Assembly (NCBI GenBank): GCA_045531895.1
Contig: JAZSEW010000026.1
Coordinates: forward strand, 1 to 64,000
Source of the DNA: SIG299 sp045531895
Lineage (GTDB): Bacteria; Bacillota; Clostridia; Lachnospirales; Lachnospiraceae
Direction: 5' to 3'
DNA: 64,000 nt
The notes under the pieces are model-generated. The model was not told where the DNA came from. It did not search any database and worked only from the letters and a program-made list of their open reading frames with translations. Within the stretch, counting starts at the first letter, position 1. The number at the start of each line of letters is the position of its first letter. The translations under genes were made by a program, and so were the position numbers. This document shows positions 43,064 through 53,800 of this stretch, piece after piece.

Positions 43064-44728
43064 ATGGCAGATTTTTCAGTAATGTCTCTTGCTGACCTAA
43101 AGGAAGAGGCTAAAAAATTAGGAATAAAAGGAATATCCACAATGAGGAAACAGGAGTTAGTGGAATTGTTGTCTGCACAGGAAAAAACAGCAGAACAGCT
43201 GAAGGAACCGAAAGAGGAGCCGGTGGCAGCAGAAGAACCCAAAACAGAAGTGCTTAAGGAAGAACCGGTAAGAGAAGAGCAGGCAGAACAGGATGAAATA
43301 CGTATGTCGGAGGAACGCCGTCCGCAGCAATATGTACCGGATGGTCGCCGTCCGCAGCAATATCAGGACAGAGGACAAGCAACATATGGCATGCAGCGTC
43401 GCCCGGCTTCACCTTCCTATGTGCAACAGCCAAAACAGGGTTACAATGTACAACCAAAACCGGGTTACAATACCCAACCGGCTTATGATGCCCAGAATCA
43501 GAACCGTTCACAGCAGCCACAGCAGGGAGAGGCTCTAAAGGGACCAACGGCTATGGATATTGCAGCAATGTCTCCGAAGGAATTAGAGGCATTGGACAGC
43601 GGTGAAACAAAAACAGGAATTCTTGAAATTATGCCCGAAGGCTTTGGATTCATCCGATGTGACAATTATCTTCCGGGCGAAAATGACGTGTATGTAGGTA
43701 CCCCATTATTACGTAAGTACGGTCTTCGTACCGGTGATATTGTTTCCGGTAACACAAAAATTCGTACAGCAACAGAAAAATTCAGTCCGTTATTATATGT
43801 AAAAACTATCAATGGATTTCCTGTTGTGGAAACTCCGATGAGGCGTCCTAAGTTTGAACATCTGACTCCGATTTTTCCAAATCAGCGCATTCATCTTGAA
43901 ACACCGGGGTGCCCGCTTGCGATGCGTATGGTAGATTTGATTTCTCCAATCGGTAAGGGCCAGAGAGGCATGATAGTTTCCCAACCAAAAACCGGTAAAA
44001 CAACATTACTTAAGCAGGTGGCAAAGGCCATCACGCGTAATCACAGAGACATGCACTTAATTATTCTATTAATTGATGAGAGACCGGAAGAAGTTACCGA
44101 CATTAAGGAGTCTATTGAGGGTGATAAGGTAGAGGTTATTTACTCCACTTTTGATGAACTTCCGGAAAACCATAAGAGAGTATCCGAAATGGTAATTGAG
44201 CGTGCAAAGCGTCTGGTAGAGCACAAGAAGGACGTTGTCATTCTGCTTGATAGTATTACCCGTCTGGCAAGAGCTTATAATCTGACTGTACAGGCCAGCG
44301 GTCGTACCCTTTCCGGTGGTCTTGATCCGGCAGCACTGCATATGCCAAAAAAATTTTTTGGTGCAGCCCGTAACATGAGAGAGGGAGGCAGTCTCACGAT
44401 TCTTGCTACTGCACTGGTAGATACCGGTAGTCGTATGGACGATGTTGTTTTCGAGGAATTTAAGGGAACCGGTAATATGGAACTGGTATTAAACAGAAAC
44501 CTGTCTGAACGAAGAGTTTTCCCTGCCATCGATTTGCCGAAGTCCGGTACACGAAGAGAAGACCTTTTGTTAAGTCAGAGCGAGCTGGAGGCATCTACTA
44601 TTATGCGTCGTGCATTAAATGGTGTGAAGTCGGAAGAGGCAACGGAGAATATTATTAAGCTTTTTACACAGACAAGAAACAATGCAGATTTTATAGATAT
44701 GGTAAAAAAGACAAAAATTATAAATTAA
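43064..44728 (+). CDS. rho: Transcription termination factor Rho with long low-complexity insertion
   Basis: 554 residues. Helicase that ends transcription. Residues 1-42: Rho_N SAP-like (MSLADLKEEAKKLGIKGIST). Residues 45-165: an insertion rich in Glu, then Gln/Pro/Tyr/Asn, with repeats RRPQQY (twice) and QPK-x-GYN (twice). From about 178: the RNA-binding cold-shock-like domain (TGILEIMPEGFGFIR), P-loop QPKTGKTTL (about 306-314) and the rest. Most bacterial Rho are about 420 residues. In related phyla such insertions cause phase separation or prion-like switching. AAAGGAG precedes the ATG. Confidence 0.95.
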   Translation: MADFSVMSLADLKEEAKKLGIKGISTMRKQELVELLSAQEKTAEQLKEPKEEPVAAEEPKTEVLKEEPVREEQAEQDEIRMSEERRPQQYVPDGRRPQQYQDRGQATYGMQRRPASPSYVQQPKQGYNVQPKPGYNTQPAYDAQNQNRSQQPQQGEALKGPTAMDIAAMSPKELEALDSGETKTGILEIMPEGFGFIRCDNYLPGENDVYVGTPLLRKYGLRTGDIVSGNTKIRTATEKFSPLLYVKTINGFPVVETPMRRPKFEHLTPIFPNQRIHLETPGCPLAMRMVDLISPIGKGQRGMIVSQPKTGKTTLLKQVAKAITRNHRDMHLIILLIDERPEEVTDIKESIEGDKVEVIYSTFDELPENHKRVSEMVIERAKRLVEHKKDVVILLDSITRLARAYNLTVQASGRTLSGGLDPAALHMPKKFFGAARNMREGGSLTILATALVDTGSRMDDVVFEEFKGTGNMELVLNRNLSERRVFPAIDLPKSGTRREDLLLSQSELEASTIMRRALNGVKSEEATENIIKLFTQTRNNADFIDMVKKTKIIN

Positions 44729-44731
44729 GTA

Positions 44732-44760
44732 TTGCAATTAGAAAAAAATTATGCTACAAT
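44732..44760 (+). promoter_or_regulatory. Promoter of rpmE
   Basis: TTGCAA (44732-44737), 17-base spacer, TACAAT (44755-44760). It starts four bases after the rho stop codon. Confidence 0.75.
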
Positions 44761-44819
44761 GTAAAAGCTGTTTATTATGCGGTTAATAATCGTAATGTTT
44801 GAAATAAGAGGTGAAAAGA

Positions 44820-45023
44820 ATGAAAGAAGCAATTCAGCCAAAGTACTATCAGGCAAAGGTAACATGTAACTGCGGTAATGAGTTCGTAACCGGTTCTACC
44901 AAGAGCGAAATTCACGTAGAAATTTGTTCCAAGTGTCATCCTTTTTATACCGGTCAGCAGAAAGCTGCTGCTGCTCGTGGTGCTATTGAAAAGTTCAACC
45001 GTAAGTATGGTTTAACACAGTAG
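44820..45023 (+). CDS. rpmE: 50S ribosomal protein L31
   Basis: 67 residues. The zinc-binding type (CNCGNEF and CSKCHPFYTGQQK), so the C+ form that stores Zn. The ATG at 44820 is supported by AAGAGGTG; the frame also opens at a GTG 9 bases earlier, less likely. A strong promoter precedes it and a terminator follows. Confidence 0.96.
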   Translation: MKEAIQPKYYQAKVTCNCGNEFVTGSTKSEIHVEICSKCHPFYTGQQKAAAARGAIEKFNRKYGLTQ

Positions 45024-45049
45024 TAGACAAAAATATAAGGTTAAAAATC

Positions 45050-45085
45050 AGGTTGGGCTATAATTATGGGCTCAACCTATTTTTA
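45050..45085 (+). terminator. Terminator after rpmE
   Basis: AGGTTGGGC pairs with GCTCAACCT (one G-T), then ATTTTTAT. The next gene starts 31 bases further with its own ribosome site. Confidence 0.75.
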
Positions 45086-45115
45086 TAAAAAGAGCAAAAT
45101 AAAAGGAGGATTAGT

Positions 45116-46420
45116 ATGAAACCATCCGGGATTGGTGGACAGGCGGTTATCGAGGGTGTTATGATGAAGAACGGTAACAAGTATGCTGTCGCTGTCAGAA
45201 AACCAAATAAAGAAATTGTAGTAGAGACAAAAACCCTATCCACAAAGAAAAATCCGGTGGCAAACCTGCCGATTATTCGTGGAGTGGTGGCTTTCGTTGA
45301 GTCATTGTCTCTTGGAATGAAAACATTGTCCTTTTCAGCATCCTTTTACGAAGAAGAGGAAGAAGAGTCCAAGTTTGAGAAAAAACTGAACAAGATAACA
45401 AAGGGTCATGCAGATGGAATTTTGAATGGATTTACCATGGTGTTGGCAATACTGCTGGCTGTAGGTATTTTTATTGTGGCACCGATGCTGTTGGCTGGTT
45501 TTCTTGCAGCAAAAATTGAAAGCCAGACTGTGCTTGCCCTGTTAGAAGGGGTATTCCGTCTGTTGATATTTATATTATACATTGGCTTAATTTCCAGAAT
45601 TAAAGATATCCAGCGTCTGTTCATGTATCATGGAGCAGAACATAAGTCCATTAACTGTATAGAAAACGGTCTGCCGCTCAATGTGGCAAATGTAAAAAAG
45701 CAGAGTAGAGAACATAAGCGTTGTGGTACCAGCTTTATGCTGACCGTTATGGTAATCAGTATTATATTTTTTATTTTTATCCGTGTGGATAATACACTGG
45801 TGCGTTTTGTTGTCCGCTTACTGCTGATTCCGGTGATTGCGGGAGTTTCTTATGAATTTATTCGTCTGGCAGGCAGAAGCAATAACGTAATTATCAACAT
45901 CTTAAGCAGACCGGGGATGTGGCTGCAGGCACTGACAACCAGAGAGCCGGATGATTCCATGATTGAGGTTGCCATTGCATCGGTGGAAGCAGTCTTTGAC
46001 TGGGAGAAATTTATTGAGAAAGAAAATCGGAAGAAGAATAGAAAGAATAGTAAGAAGCATCAGAACCAGACTGCCAGGGAAGAAAAGAAGCCGGTAGCAG
46101 ATGCTGCGGCTGCTGCGGAATTGTCTGCAACAGCAGAAAAAGCAAAAACAGAACCGATACAGTCTGCAAAAGAGAAACCATTAGAAGTGGATATTACCCA
46201 GATGTTTGATATTAAGCTGTCCGGCGAGCCAAAGGAAATCAGACATGGCAGAGCACCAAAGAAGGATCCTATGCCTTCTGCGACTAAGGTAGTGGCAGTT
46301 TCCAAGGATGACGAAGATGACGATATTTTAAATGCTCTGGATATGTATTTTGAATATAATGGAACAAAATCCGTTATGGAAATCTCTGATGAAGAAGTAG
46401 ATGAGGATACCAAGAAATGA
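45116..46420 (+). CDS. DUF1385 membrane protein (YqhQ-like)
   Basis: 434 residues. The start MKPSGIGGQAVIEGVMM is diagnostic for DUF1385. Four membrane segments in the middle (about 100-230), the conserved HGAEHKSINCIENG, then a long charged C-terminal tail of about 130 residues not typical of all members. Function unknown, yet conserved next to prmC-prfA in Firmicutes. AAAGGAGG precedes the ATG and the stop overlaps the prmC start (ATGA). Confidence 0.92.
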   Translation: MKPSGIGGQAVIEGVMMKNGNKYAVAVRKPNKEIVVETKTLSTKKNPVANLPIIRGVVAFVESLSLGMKTLSFSASFYEEEEEESKFEKKLNKITKGHADGILNGFTMVLAILLAVGIFIVAPMLLAGFLAAKIESQTVLALLEGVFRLLIFILYIGLISRIKDIQRLFMYHGAEHKSINCIENGLPLNVANVKKQSREHKRCGTSFMLTVMVISIIFFIFIRVDNTLVRFVVRLLLIPVIAGVSYEFIRLAGRSNNVIINILSRPGMWLQALTTREPDDSMIEVAIASVEAVFDWEKFIEKENRKKNRKNSKKHQNQTAREEKKPVADAAAAAELSATAEKAKTEPIQSAKEKPLEVDITQMFDIKLSGEPKEIRHGRAPKKDPMPSATKVVAVSKDDEDDDILNALDMYFEYNGTKSVMEISDEEVDEDTKK

Positions 46421-47253
46421 ATACCTTAAAAAAGGCTTTACAGCAGGCTGAGGAGCTTTTGCAGGTCGCGGGGGTTCCTGAGGCAGAGGTGAATGCATGG
46501 TATCTGTTTGAGCATGTAACCGGCATGAATCGATCGGCATATTATTTAAGTCAGGAAGAATCGATGCCGGAGGAGCAGCAGAGAGAATTTACAAAGCTTC
46601 TTAAAATGCGTTGTGAAAGAATTCCGCTACAGTATATCACAGGAATGCAGGAGTTTATGGGGTATTCTTTTCTTGTCAGCCCTGCAACTCTGATTCCAAG
46701 ACAGGATACAGAAATACTGGTAGAGGAAGTCAGCAAGGTGGCAGAGGGAAAAAGCGTGCTTGATTTATGCACCGGAACCGGCTGTATTTTGCTGAGTCTT
46801 GCAAAGCTGTGTCGACTTACCAAGGCGGTGGGGACCGATATTTCTGCAGAAGCAGTGGAAACGGCAAAAAGAAATGCGGAACGCTTGCAGGTACAGGCAG
46901 AGTTTTACCGTGGGGACTTATTTCAGGCAGTACGACCGAATGAGCAATTTGACATTATTGTTTCCAATCCGCCGTACATTCCATCGGCAGTGATTGAAAC
47001 GCTGATGCCGGAAGTAAAAGAACATGAGCCCATGAGCGCGTTGGACGGAGATACGGATGGCTTAAAGTTTTATAGAGAGATTATTAAAAATGCAAATAAG
47101 TATCTGGCAAATCAGGGGCAGATATTTTTTGAAATCGGCTGTGAGCAGAGTGCGGATGTTTCTGCATTATTGGAAGAGCAGGGATTTCGGAACATTCGTG
47201 TAATCAAGGATTTGGCAGGACTGGACCGTGTGGTATGTGCCACACAGGTATAA
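46417..47253 (+). CDS. prmC: Peptide chain release factor N5-glutamine methyltransferase
   Basis: 278 residues. It methylates the GGQ glutamine of release factors. Motifs: ATLIPRQDTEILVE, SAM-binding VLDLCTGTGCILLSLAKL and the signature NPPYIP. It overlaps the DUF1385 gene by four bases and is followed by prfA, its substrate. The match of length and order is typical. Confidence 0.95.
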   Translation: MNTLKKALQQAEELLQVAGVPEAEVNAWYLFEHVTGMNRSAYYLSQEESMPEEQQREFTKLLKMRCERIPLQYITGMQEFMGYSFLVSPATLIPRQDTEILVEEVSKVAEGKSVLDLCTGTGCILLSLAKLCRLTKAVGTDISAEAVETAKRNAERLQVQAEFYRGDLFQAVRPNEQFDIIVSNPPYIPSAVIETLMPEVKEHEPMSALDGDTDGLKFYREIIKNANKYLANQGQIFFEIGCEQSADVSALLEEQGFRNIRVIKDLAGLDRVVCATQV

Positions 47254-47272
47254 ATAGAGAGGTAAAGAAGAA

Positions 47273-48346
47273 ATGTTTGATAAATTAGAGGATTTATTAA
47301 GACGCTTTGAAGAAATCCAGAATGAATTAAGTGAACCTACTGTAGTCAGTGACCAGAACCGCTTCCGTAAACTGATGAAGGAACAGAACGACCTGACTCC
47401 GATTGTAGAGGCGTATACCGAATATAAGAAGGAAAAGCAGAATATTGAAGACAGCCTCATGATTTTGGATGAGGAAAGCGATGAAGAAATGAGAGAGCTG
47501 GCAAAAGAAGAATTAAATGCCAGCAAAGAAAATGTAGATGCTTTAGAGCAGAAGTTAAAAATTTTACTTCTTCCAAAAGACCCGAACGATGATAAGAATG
47601 TAATTGTGGAGCTTCGTGCAGGCACGGGTGGTGACGAGGCCACGCTGTTTACTGCAGAAATTTACCGTATGTATTGTAAATATGCCGAATCCCAGCGCTG
47701 GAAGACCGAACTGATTTCTGTCAGCGAGAATGGCATTGGTGGTTTTAAAGAAGCTATCTTTATGGTAAACGGTACCGGTGCATATTCTAAGCTGAAGTAT
47801 GAAAGTGGTGCCCACCGTGTACAGCGAGTTCCTGTAACGGAGTCGCAGGGACGTATTCAGACTTCTGCTATTACCGTTGCAATTATGCCGGAAGCAGAAG
47901 AAGTAGATATCGAGATTAATCCAAATGATTGCCGTATCGATGTATTCCGTTCCTCTGGTAACGGTGGCCAGTGTGTAAACACTACCGACTCTGCAGTGCG
48001 TTTGACTCACATACCGACAGGTATTGTTATTTCCTGTCAGGATGAAAAGTCTCAGTTAAAGAATCGTGACAAGGCCTTCAAGGTACTGCGCTCCAAATTG
48101 TATGAATTAGAATTGGAAAAGGCTCATGATGCGGAAGCAGCAGCAAGAAAGAGTCAGGTTGGTTCCGGTGACCGTTCCGAAAAGATTCGTACTTACAACT
48201 TCCCGCAGGGACGTGTAACCGACCACAGAATCAATCTTACCACATATAATCTGGATGCGGTAATGAACGGAGATTTACAGAAGTTTGTGGACTCGTTAAT
48301 AGCAGCCGACCAGGCGGCGAAGTTAGCTGCTATGGCGGAAGAGTAA
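47273..48346 (+). CDS. prfA: Peptide chain release factor 1
   Basis: 357 residues. Recognises UAA/UAG stop codons and triggers peptide release. GGQ motif in SSGNGGQCVNTTDSAVR, and the anticodon-like tripeptide PVT in RVPVTESQGR. Complete at both ends. GAGAGG is 8 bases upstream of the ATG. Last gene of the rpmE-DUF1385-prmC-prfA set, with a terminator about 70 bases on. Confidence 0.96.
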   Translation: MFDKLEDLLRRFEEIQNELSEPTVVSDQNRFRKLMKEQNDLTPIVEAYTEYKKEKQNIEDSLMILDEESDEEMRELAKEELNASKENVDALEQKLKILLLPKDPNDDKNVIVELRAGTGGDEATLFTAEIYRMYCKYAESQRWKTELISVSENGIGGFKEAIFMVNGTGAYSKLKYESGAHRVQRVPVTESQGRIQTSAITVAIMPEAEEVDIEINPNDCRIDVFRSSGNGGQCVNTTDSAVRLTHIPTGIVISCQDEKSQLKNRDKAFKVLRSKLYELELEKAHDAEAAARKSQVGSGDRSEKIRTYNFPQGRVTDHRINLTTYNLDAVMNGDLQKFVDSLIAADQAAKLAAMAEE

Positions 48347-48417
48347 TTGCTCTGTCCGGGAATTCACGGATGCTCTTTCTGGTTTTAATATTTTTATAAG
48401 ATATATGCCTATTTGAA

Positions 48418-48453
48418 AACAGGTTCGAACTTTTGATTTCGAATCTGTTTTTT
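48418..48453 (+). terminator. Terminator after prfA
   Basis: AACAGGTTCGAA pairs with TTCGAATCTGTT, followed by seven Ts. Ends the prfA operon; no gene lies in 48347-48645, which holds also a promoter at 48490-48518 and a 127-base leader. Confidence 0.85.
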
Positions 48454-48489
48454 TATGGAAGGTTTTGAAATGAAAAAGAGACTGTATTA

Positions 48490-48518
48490 TTGAAACTCCC
48501 TGCTGTTTTTGCTATAAT
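48490..48518 (+). promoter_or_regulatory. Promoter of the TraX-GGDEF gene
   Basis: TTGAAA (48490-48495), 17-base spacer, perfect TATAAT (48513-48518). The leader to the ATG is about 120 bases. Confidence 0.82.
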
Positions 48519-48645
48519 TAAACTATGTATATGTTATTTCTCCGTACTTCTTATTTTGAAATCTATGATTTTGTTTCAGAGAAGAATGTTGCGTACCAAC
48601 AGCTTTTTGTTAACCTTGCAAGGATGCCTGACTGGAGGGAATAGT

Positions 48646-50847
48646 ATGAAATCATTAAACCGTACACAGTTAAAATTAATTGCCATAACTGCCATGGTGT
48701 GTGACCATGTAGCATGGGGATTTGTGGAGTTCTGGAGTCCGTTGGGACAAATTATGCATATTATTGGACGGCTGACTATCCCTATTATGTGCTTTTTTAT
48801 TGCGGAAGGGTTTCGAAAGACTTCCAGTGTCAAAGAATATATCAAGCGAATGATGTTGTTTAGTGTGGTGGCAATGTTGCCGTTTTACTTGTTTTTTGGT
48901 GATATGTATGAGTATAGGCAAAATATAATTTTTGATTTACTGCTGGGACTTTTACTGTTGGCAACATTAGAAAACAGGGAACTTAGACTATGGCAGAAGG
49001 TGGTTTGTTCTGCCGGATTGTTTTTGATCTCTGCAATGATTGGCGGATGGATTATTATGCCGATGTTATATATTCTTGTATTTTATTATGTGCGGGATTT
49101 TAAGAAGCAGGCGGCATGGGTTTGCGGACTGACCATTATTTTGGAGGTTTTTCTGATTGTGGCGGTGGAATTAAACCGTATTCTGCATTTTTCACGTTAT
49201 GACTGGCCGTGGTATGACAAATTGTATTTCTTAGGCTTCATGATTCCGCTATTGTTGATTAAGCGGTATAACGGGGAAAAAGGAAAGAGCATCGGTGGAA
49301 GATATTTTTTCTATCTGTTTTACCCGGGACATTTTCTTGCACTGGCAGGAATTAAATGGCTGCTTGCAGGAGTGACTTTATATGATATCTATGTGGGACT
49401 TCATGTATTGGCATTAGTTGTATGTGTGGCGATTCTTATTAAGGTTTTCTGGGCGAGACCATCCAGAGGACAAACCGGCACATTGCTTTTGGTACTTTCC
49501 GGCTGTATTTATACCTTCGGCTTTTTACTTGAAATCACCTCCGGAAATGTAGGTGGATTTTATGCAGCTACGGTTACCCAATATTTTGGGGAATGCCTGC
49601 TTATGATAGGTTTTACAACCTTTGTAGCGGAGATGTGTCACCGTATGGTGCCCGCATTTATTTACGCATTGGAATGGCTGACTAATATTATCATTATGTG
49701 GCTCTTGTTTACAACGAGAGAAAATCACTATTTCTACACCTATATTGGTATGGATGACAGTGGACCATTTCCAAGATTGGTACTGGAATATGGTTGGGGA
49801 TTTTCAATGTTCGTAGTATATATGGTGCTGGTATGCGGCGGATGTCTTTTTGTTTGTGTGGCCGGTGCATGTAAATCCACCGGGATTGAACGAAAAAGAA
49901 TGCTTTGTACCGCGGTTGCCATTATTTGTCCATGGTTGCCGATTTTTATCAGGGAAGCAGGGCTGACCGGAGGCTATGAAGTACCTTGTCTTGGTATTAT
50001 GGGAGCCGTGATTTTAGTAGGTCTGGCACTGTTGAGATATGGCTATTTCGACTCGATTGCACTGGCCGGAGAAAATGCTCTGAATCATGGGCAGGAGGGC
50101 ATTATGGTAATTAATAACCATCGTGCCATTACTTACTTTAACAAACGTATGGAAGAAATGTTTGGAAAGCTTGCGCTGAAGCAGAATGCATATAAAAATG
50201 AAACTTTAAAAAAGATTTTTGAAGGAACAGTAAAGACACTGGAACTTAAAGGAAAAATATACGAAATGCGTGTAGAACCTCTGATAGAGGGTGGATATGT
50301 GCAGGGGTATATGTTATGGATGTTGGATATTACAGAGCATCAGCATATTTTGGATAAAATCAGCGATATGGCTCATAAGGATTCCTTAACCGGTGTTTAT
50401 AACCGAAATTATTTTATTACTCTTTTGGAATCGTATTTACAAGAGGGTGGTAGTGGAAGCTTTTTTATGATGGATTTAAACAGCTTTCGTCAGGTAAATG
50501 ATCGCTTTGGACACCAGGCTGGCGATGATATTTTGGCGAAACTGGGAGAAACTTTATCAGAACAGGGGGCAGATGCAATTGCATGCCGTATCGGCGGAGA
50601 TGAGTTCTGTATGTTTTGTAAGGAGGCTTTTGACGCTAAAGAACTGGAGAACGTGGCTGAAAGGATAATTACAGCGTTTAAATCAAAGATTGAAGAAGAA
50701 AAATATGCAAATCTTGTAAGTGTTTCGTTTGGAATTACAAGAATTCTGGAAAACACAGACCGCGATTTTGAAAAGCTGTACAGTAATGCGGACAAGGCAT
50801 TATATGTGGCAAAGAACAGAAGCAAAAATGCCTGGTATATCCTTTAA
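48646..50847 (+). CDS. TraX-like / 7TM / PAS / GGDEF fusion protein
   Basis: 733 residues. N-terminal 230: TraX-like membrane domain (MKSLNRTQLKLIAITAMVCD, HIIGRLTIPIMCFFIAEGFR), the family known from F-pilin N-acetylation. Residues about 245-480: seven membrane helices like the sensor part of histidine-kinase 7TM proteins. About 480-570: PAS-like. About 578-733: GGDEF with DSLTGVYNRN and an intact RIGGDEF, so diguanylate cyclase activity is expected; no RxxD inhibitory site is seen. The ATG at 48646 has GGAGGG. TraX joined to GGDEF is an uncommon layout. The histidine kinase gene starts 36 bases on. Confidence 0.88.
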   Translation: MKSLNRTQLKLIAITAMVCDHVAWGFVEFWSPLGQIMHIIGRLTIPIMCFFIAEGFRKTSSVKEYIKRMMLFSVVAMLPFYLFFGDMYEYRQNIIFDLLLGLLLLATLENRELRLWQKVVCSAGLFLISAMIGGWIIMPMLYILVFYYVRDFKKQAAWVCGLTIILEVFLIVAVELNRILHFSRYDWPWYDKLYFLGFMIPLLLIKRYNGEKGKSIGGRYFFYLFYPGHFLALAGIKWLLAGVTLYDIYVGLHVLALVVCVAILIKVFWARPSRGQTGTLLLVLSGCIYTFGFLLEITSGNVGGFYAATVTQYFGECLLMIGFTTFVAEMCHRMVPAFIYALEWLTNIIIMWLLFTTRENHYFYTYIGMDDSGPFPRLVLEYGWGFSMFVVYMVLVCGGCLFVCVAGACKSTGIERKRMLCTAVAIICPWLPIFIREAGLTGGYEVPCLGIMGAVILVGLALLRYGYFDSIALAGENALNHGQEGIMVINNHRAITYFNKRMEEMFGKLALKQNAYKNETLKKIFEGTVKTLELKGKIYEMRVEPLIEGGYVQGYMLWMLDITEHQHILDKISDMAHKDSLTGVYNRNYFITLLESYLQEGGSGSFFMMDLNSFRQVNDRFGHQAGDDILAKLGETLSEQGADAIACRIGGDEFCMFCKEAFDAKELENVAERIITAFKSKIEEEKYANLVSVSFGITRILENTDRDFEKLYSNADKALYVAKNRSKNAWYIL

Positions 50848-50882
50848 GAAACGGCTGGAGGCATAAGAAGTGGGGTAAGAAT

Positions 50883-53800
50883 ATGAAGGTAGACATTTTC
50901 AGAAAAGTAATCCGGGCGGTTCTGCTGATTGATATTATTCTGGTGCTTGTGGTTATTTTTGGATTTCGAGTGGATGATATGACACTTTCAAAAGGAGAAG
51001 TGTATTGTTTCAATTCCGGCTGGTCTATGACATGGCAGGGAGGAGAAAGTAAAAAAATAGAAAAACTTCCGTATCTGGGAAAGAGTGAACCGGAGGAATT
51101 GGTGGTTATGGAAAACACGATTCCGGAAGCCTTTTATGGAAAGACATTATCTTTCTTGTCTGCAGATAAGGAATTGATAGTATGGTTGGACGGAGAAAAG
51201 GTGTATGAATTTGGAACCTCAGATACAAGGTATTTTGGACATACACCGGGTAGTGTGGTTAACTTTATTGATATACCTGACAATCTTGTCCAAGGCCATA
51301 TCAGAATAGAAATGATGTCGCCTTATGCGGATTATGCGGCCAGAGCCAGTGAAATTACCATAGGAGAACGTGATACTCTGATTTTACAGCTGCTACAGGA
51401 AAATCTGTTTAAGATTATCTGTAATGTGGTCATTCTAATTTGCGGTATTATTTTTCTGCTATTATTTTTGATTCAGAAGGTTTCAGGACAGAGTACAGGC
51501 GGCATGCAGTATTTATGCGGTTATTGTGTAGTGGCTGCAGTGTATTATTCTGTAGAAACTAAGGTACTACATATTTTTTACGGAAACCAGACGTTGTATT
51601 CTGTACTGGTATTCCTATGCCTGATGCTGATTCCGTTTTTTATAGGATTATATTATTCTAATGGAATTTTTGTACAGTATAAGAAACGCTGGAAGCTTTT
51701 ACTTGGACTGATAAGTACAAACATTGTAATTCAGCTGATATTGCAGTTAACCAATCTGGTGGACTTTATGAATATGGCTTTTTTCTCCCATGCGCTGATT
51801 GCGCTTACCGTTCTCGTGGTAGGAAAATCATATCTGGATATTTTAAAAGAGAAGAAAGATATGGGAATCCGGCTGGGAATGTTAGCCTTGCTTGCTATGG
51901 GAATCGGAGGTACTATTGACATTGTCAGGATGTATGTGGTTGCTGTAGGAGATATGGGAAAATTCAGTCGTCTTGGAACAACCTGCTTTGGAATGATTAT
52001 GCTGTATCAGCATATCAGTCAGGTGCTGAAAGGTTATGCACATAACACAGAAGAAAATGCCAGACTTTTAAAAAATGAGATGGAATTGATTGAGAAGCAG
52101 AACGAGCAGCTGAGAATTGCCAATGAGCAGGCAGAGGAGGCAAGAGCAGAAGCAATTGCTGCCAACGCAGCCAAGGGGAGATTCCTTGCTCATATGTCTC
52201 ACGAAATACGGACACCTATTAATGCGGTGCTCGGCATGGATACCATGATTTTAAGAGAAAGCAGGGAAATGCAAATAAAGGAATATGCACTGGATATTCA
52301 GAATGCAGGACAGACTTTACTGGCTTTGATTAATGAAATTCTGGATTTTTCCAAGATTGAGTCCGGTAAGTTGGACATTGTTTTGGTAGAGTATGACTTT
52401 AGCAGCTTGATTCATGATATTTCCAACATGATTAAAGCAAAGGCAAATGCAAAAAAACTGGAATTAAAGATTCATGTAGATGAAAAACTTCCTTCCAAGC
52501 TTTTGGGTGATGATGTGCGTATTCGACAGGTACTTGTCAATTTACTGAATAATGCGGTAAAATATACGCAGAGTGGAACCGTAAGTCTGAAGGTTGATGG
52601 AAGGCAGGAGGGCAGAAAGGTATATTTTGACTTTTCTGTGGAAGATACAGGAATCGGTATCAGGGAAGAGGATATTGAAAAACTGTTTAAGGAATTTGAA
52701 CGTATTGAGGAAAAGCGGAACCGCAATATTGAGGGAACCGGTCTTGGCATCAATATCACAACCCAGCTTTTGCATTTAATGGGCAGCAGGCTTCAGGTTG
52801 AAAGTGTTTATGGTAAAGGGTCCAGATTTTTCTTTACATTGGAGCAGCAGATTATAGATTCCACGCCGGTAGGAAATCTTGAGGAACGGTTAAAGAAGAT
52901 GACAACGGAATATTCCTATATGGCAGCCTTTACAGCACCGAATGCAAAAGTTCTTGTGGTGGACGATAATGCCACAAATCATAAAGTATTTGTAAGCCTG
53001 CTTAAGTTTACAAAAATTAACGTGGATGTGGCAGACAGCGGCAAGGCCTGTCTGGAGCTGATAACAAAAAAGAAATATGATCTGATCTTTCTTGATCATA
53101 TGATGCCGGAAATGGATGGCATTGAAACCATACACCGGATGAAACAGATGGAACAGAATTTGTGTGACAGAACTCCGGTGATTGCCCTGACAGCCAATGC
53201 CATTACCGGGGCAAAGGAGATGTATCTGGCAGAAGGATTTGATGCATTTTTACCAAAGCCAATCAATCCGGAAAAATTAGAACAGATGATTTTACGGTTG
53301 TTACCTAGAGAACTGTTGCTGTTCGAGGCAGAGGAGGACGGAACGGAAACAAGTGCAGAGGAAGTAAAATCGGATAAGGACAATAGTCCGGTTATGGAAG
53401 AAGAGCTTCCGATGGTGGATGGTATTGACTGGAGCTATGGTCTTATGCATTTGCCGGACAGGGAACTGTTGCAGGATACAGTGAATGATTTTTATAAAAC
53501 ACTGGAAGCTGAAGCGTCATTTTTACAATCCTTATATGAAGAACGTCAGAATCAGGAGAAGCTTTCACAGTACCGCATTAAGGTGCATGCAATGAAAAGC
53601 ACGGCCAATCTGATTGGTGCCACAGTGCTTGGTGGAATGGCAAAGCTTTTGGAAAACGCCGCCAGAGATGGGGATGTGGATCGAATAGAAGCTTTACACG
53701 ATATTTTCCTGACAGAGTGGCGGAGCTACAAAGAAAAACTTAAAGTATGCATAAATGAAGAGCAAAAGGAACAAAAAGGGAATGCAGCAGAGCAGTACTT

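Noticed and set aside
42862..43242. 127-residue N-terminal extension of the radical SAM gene
   Set aside because: It would run antisense through the rho start and leader. The family start at 42861 has a ribosome site.
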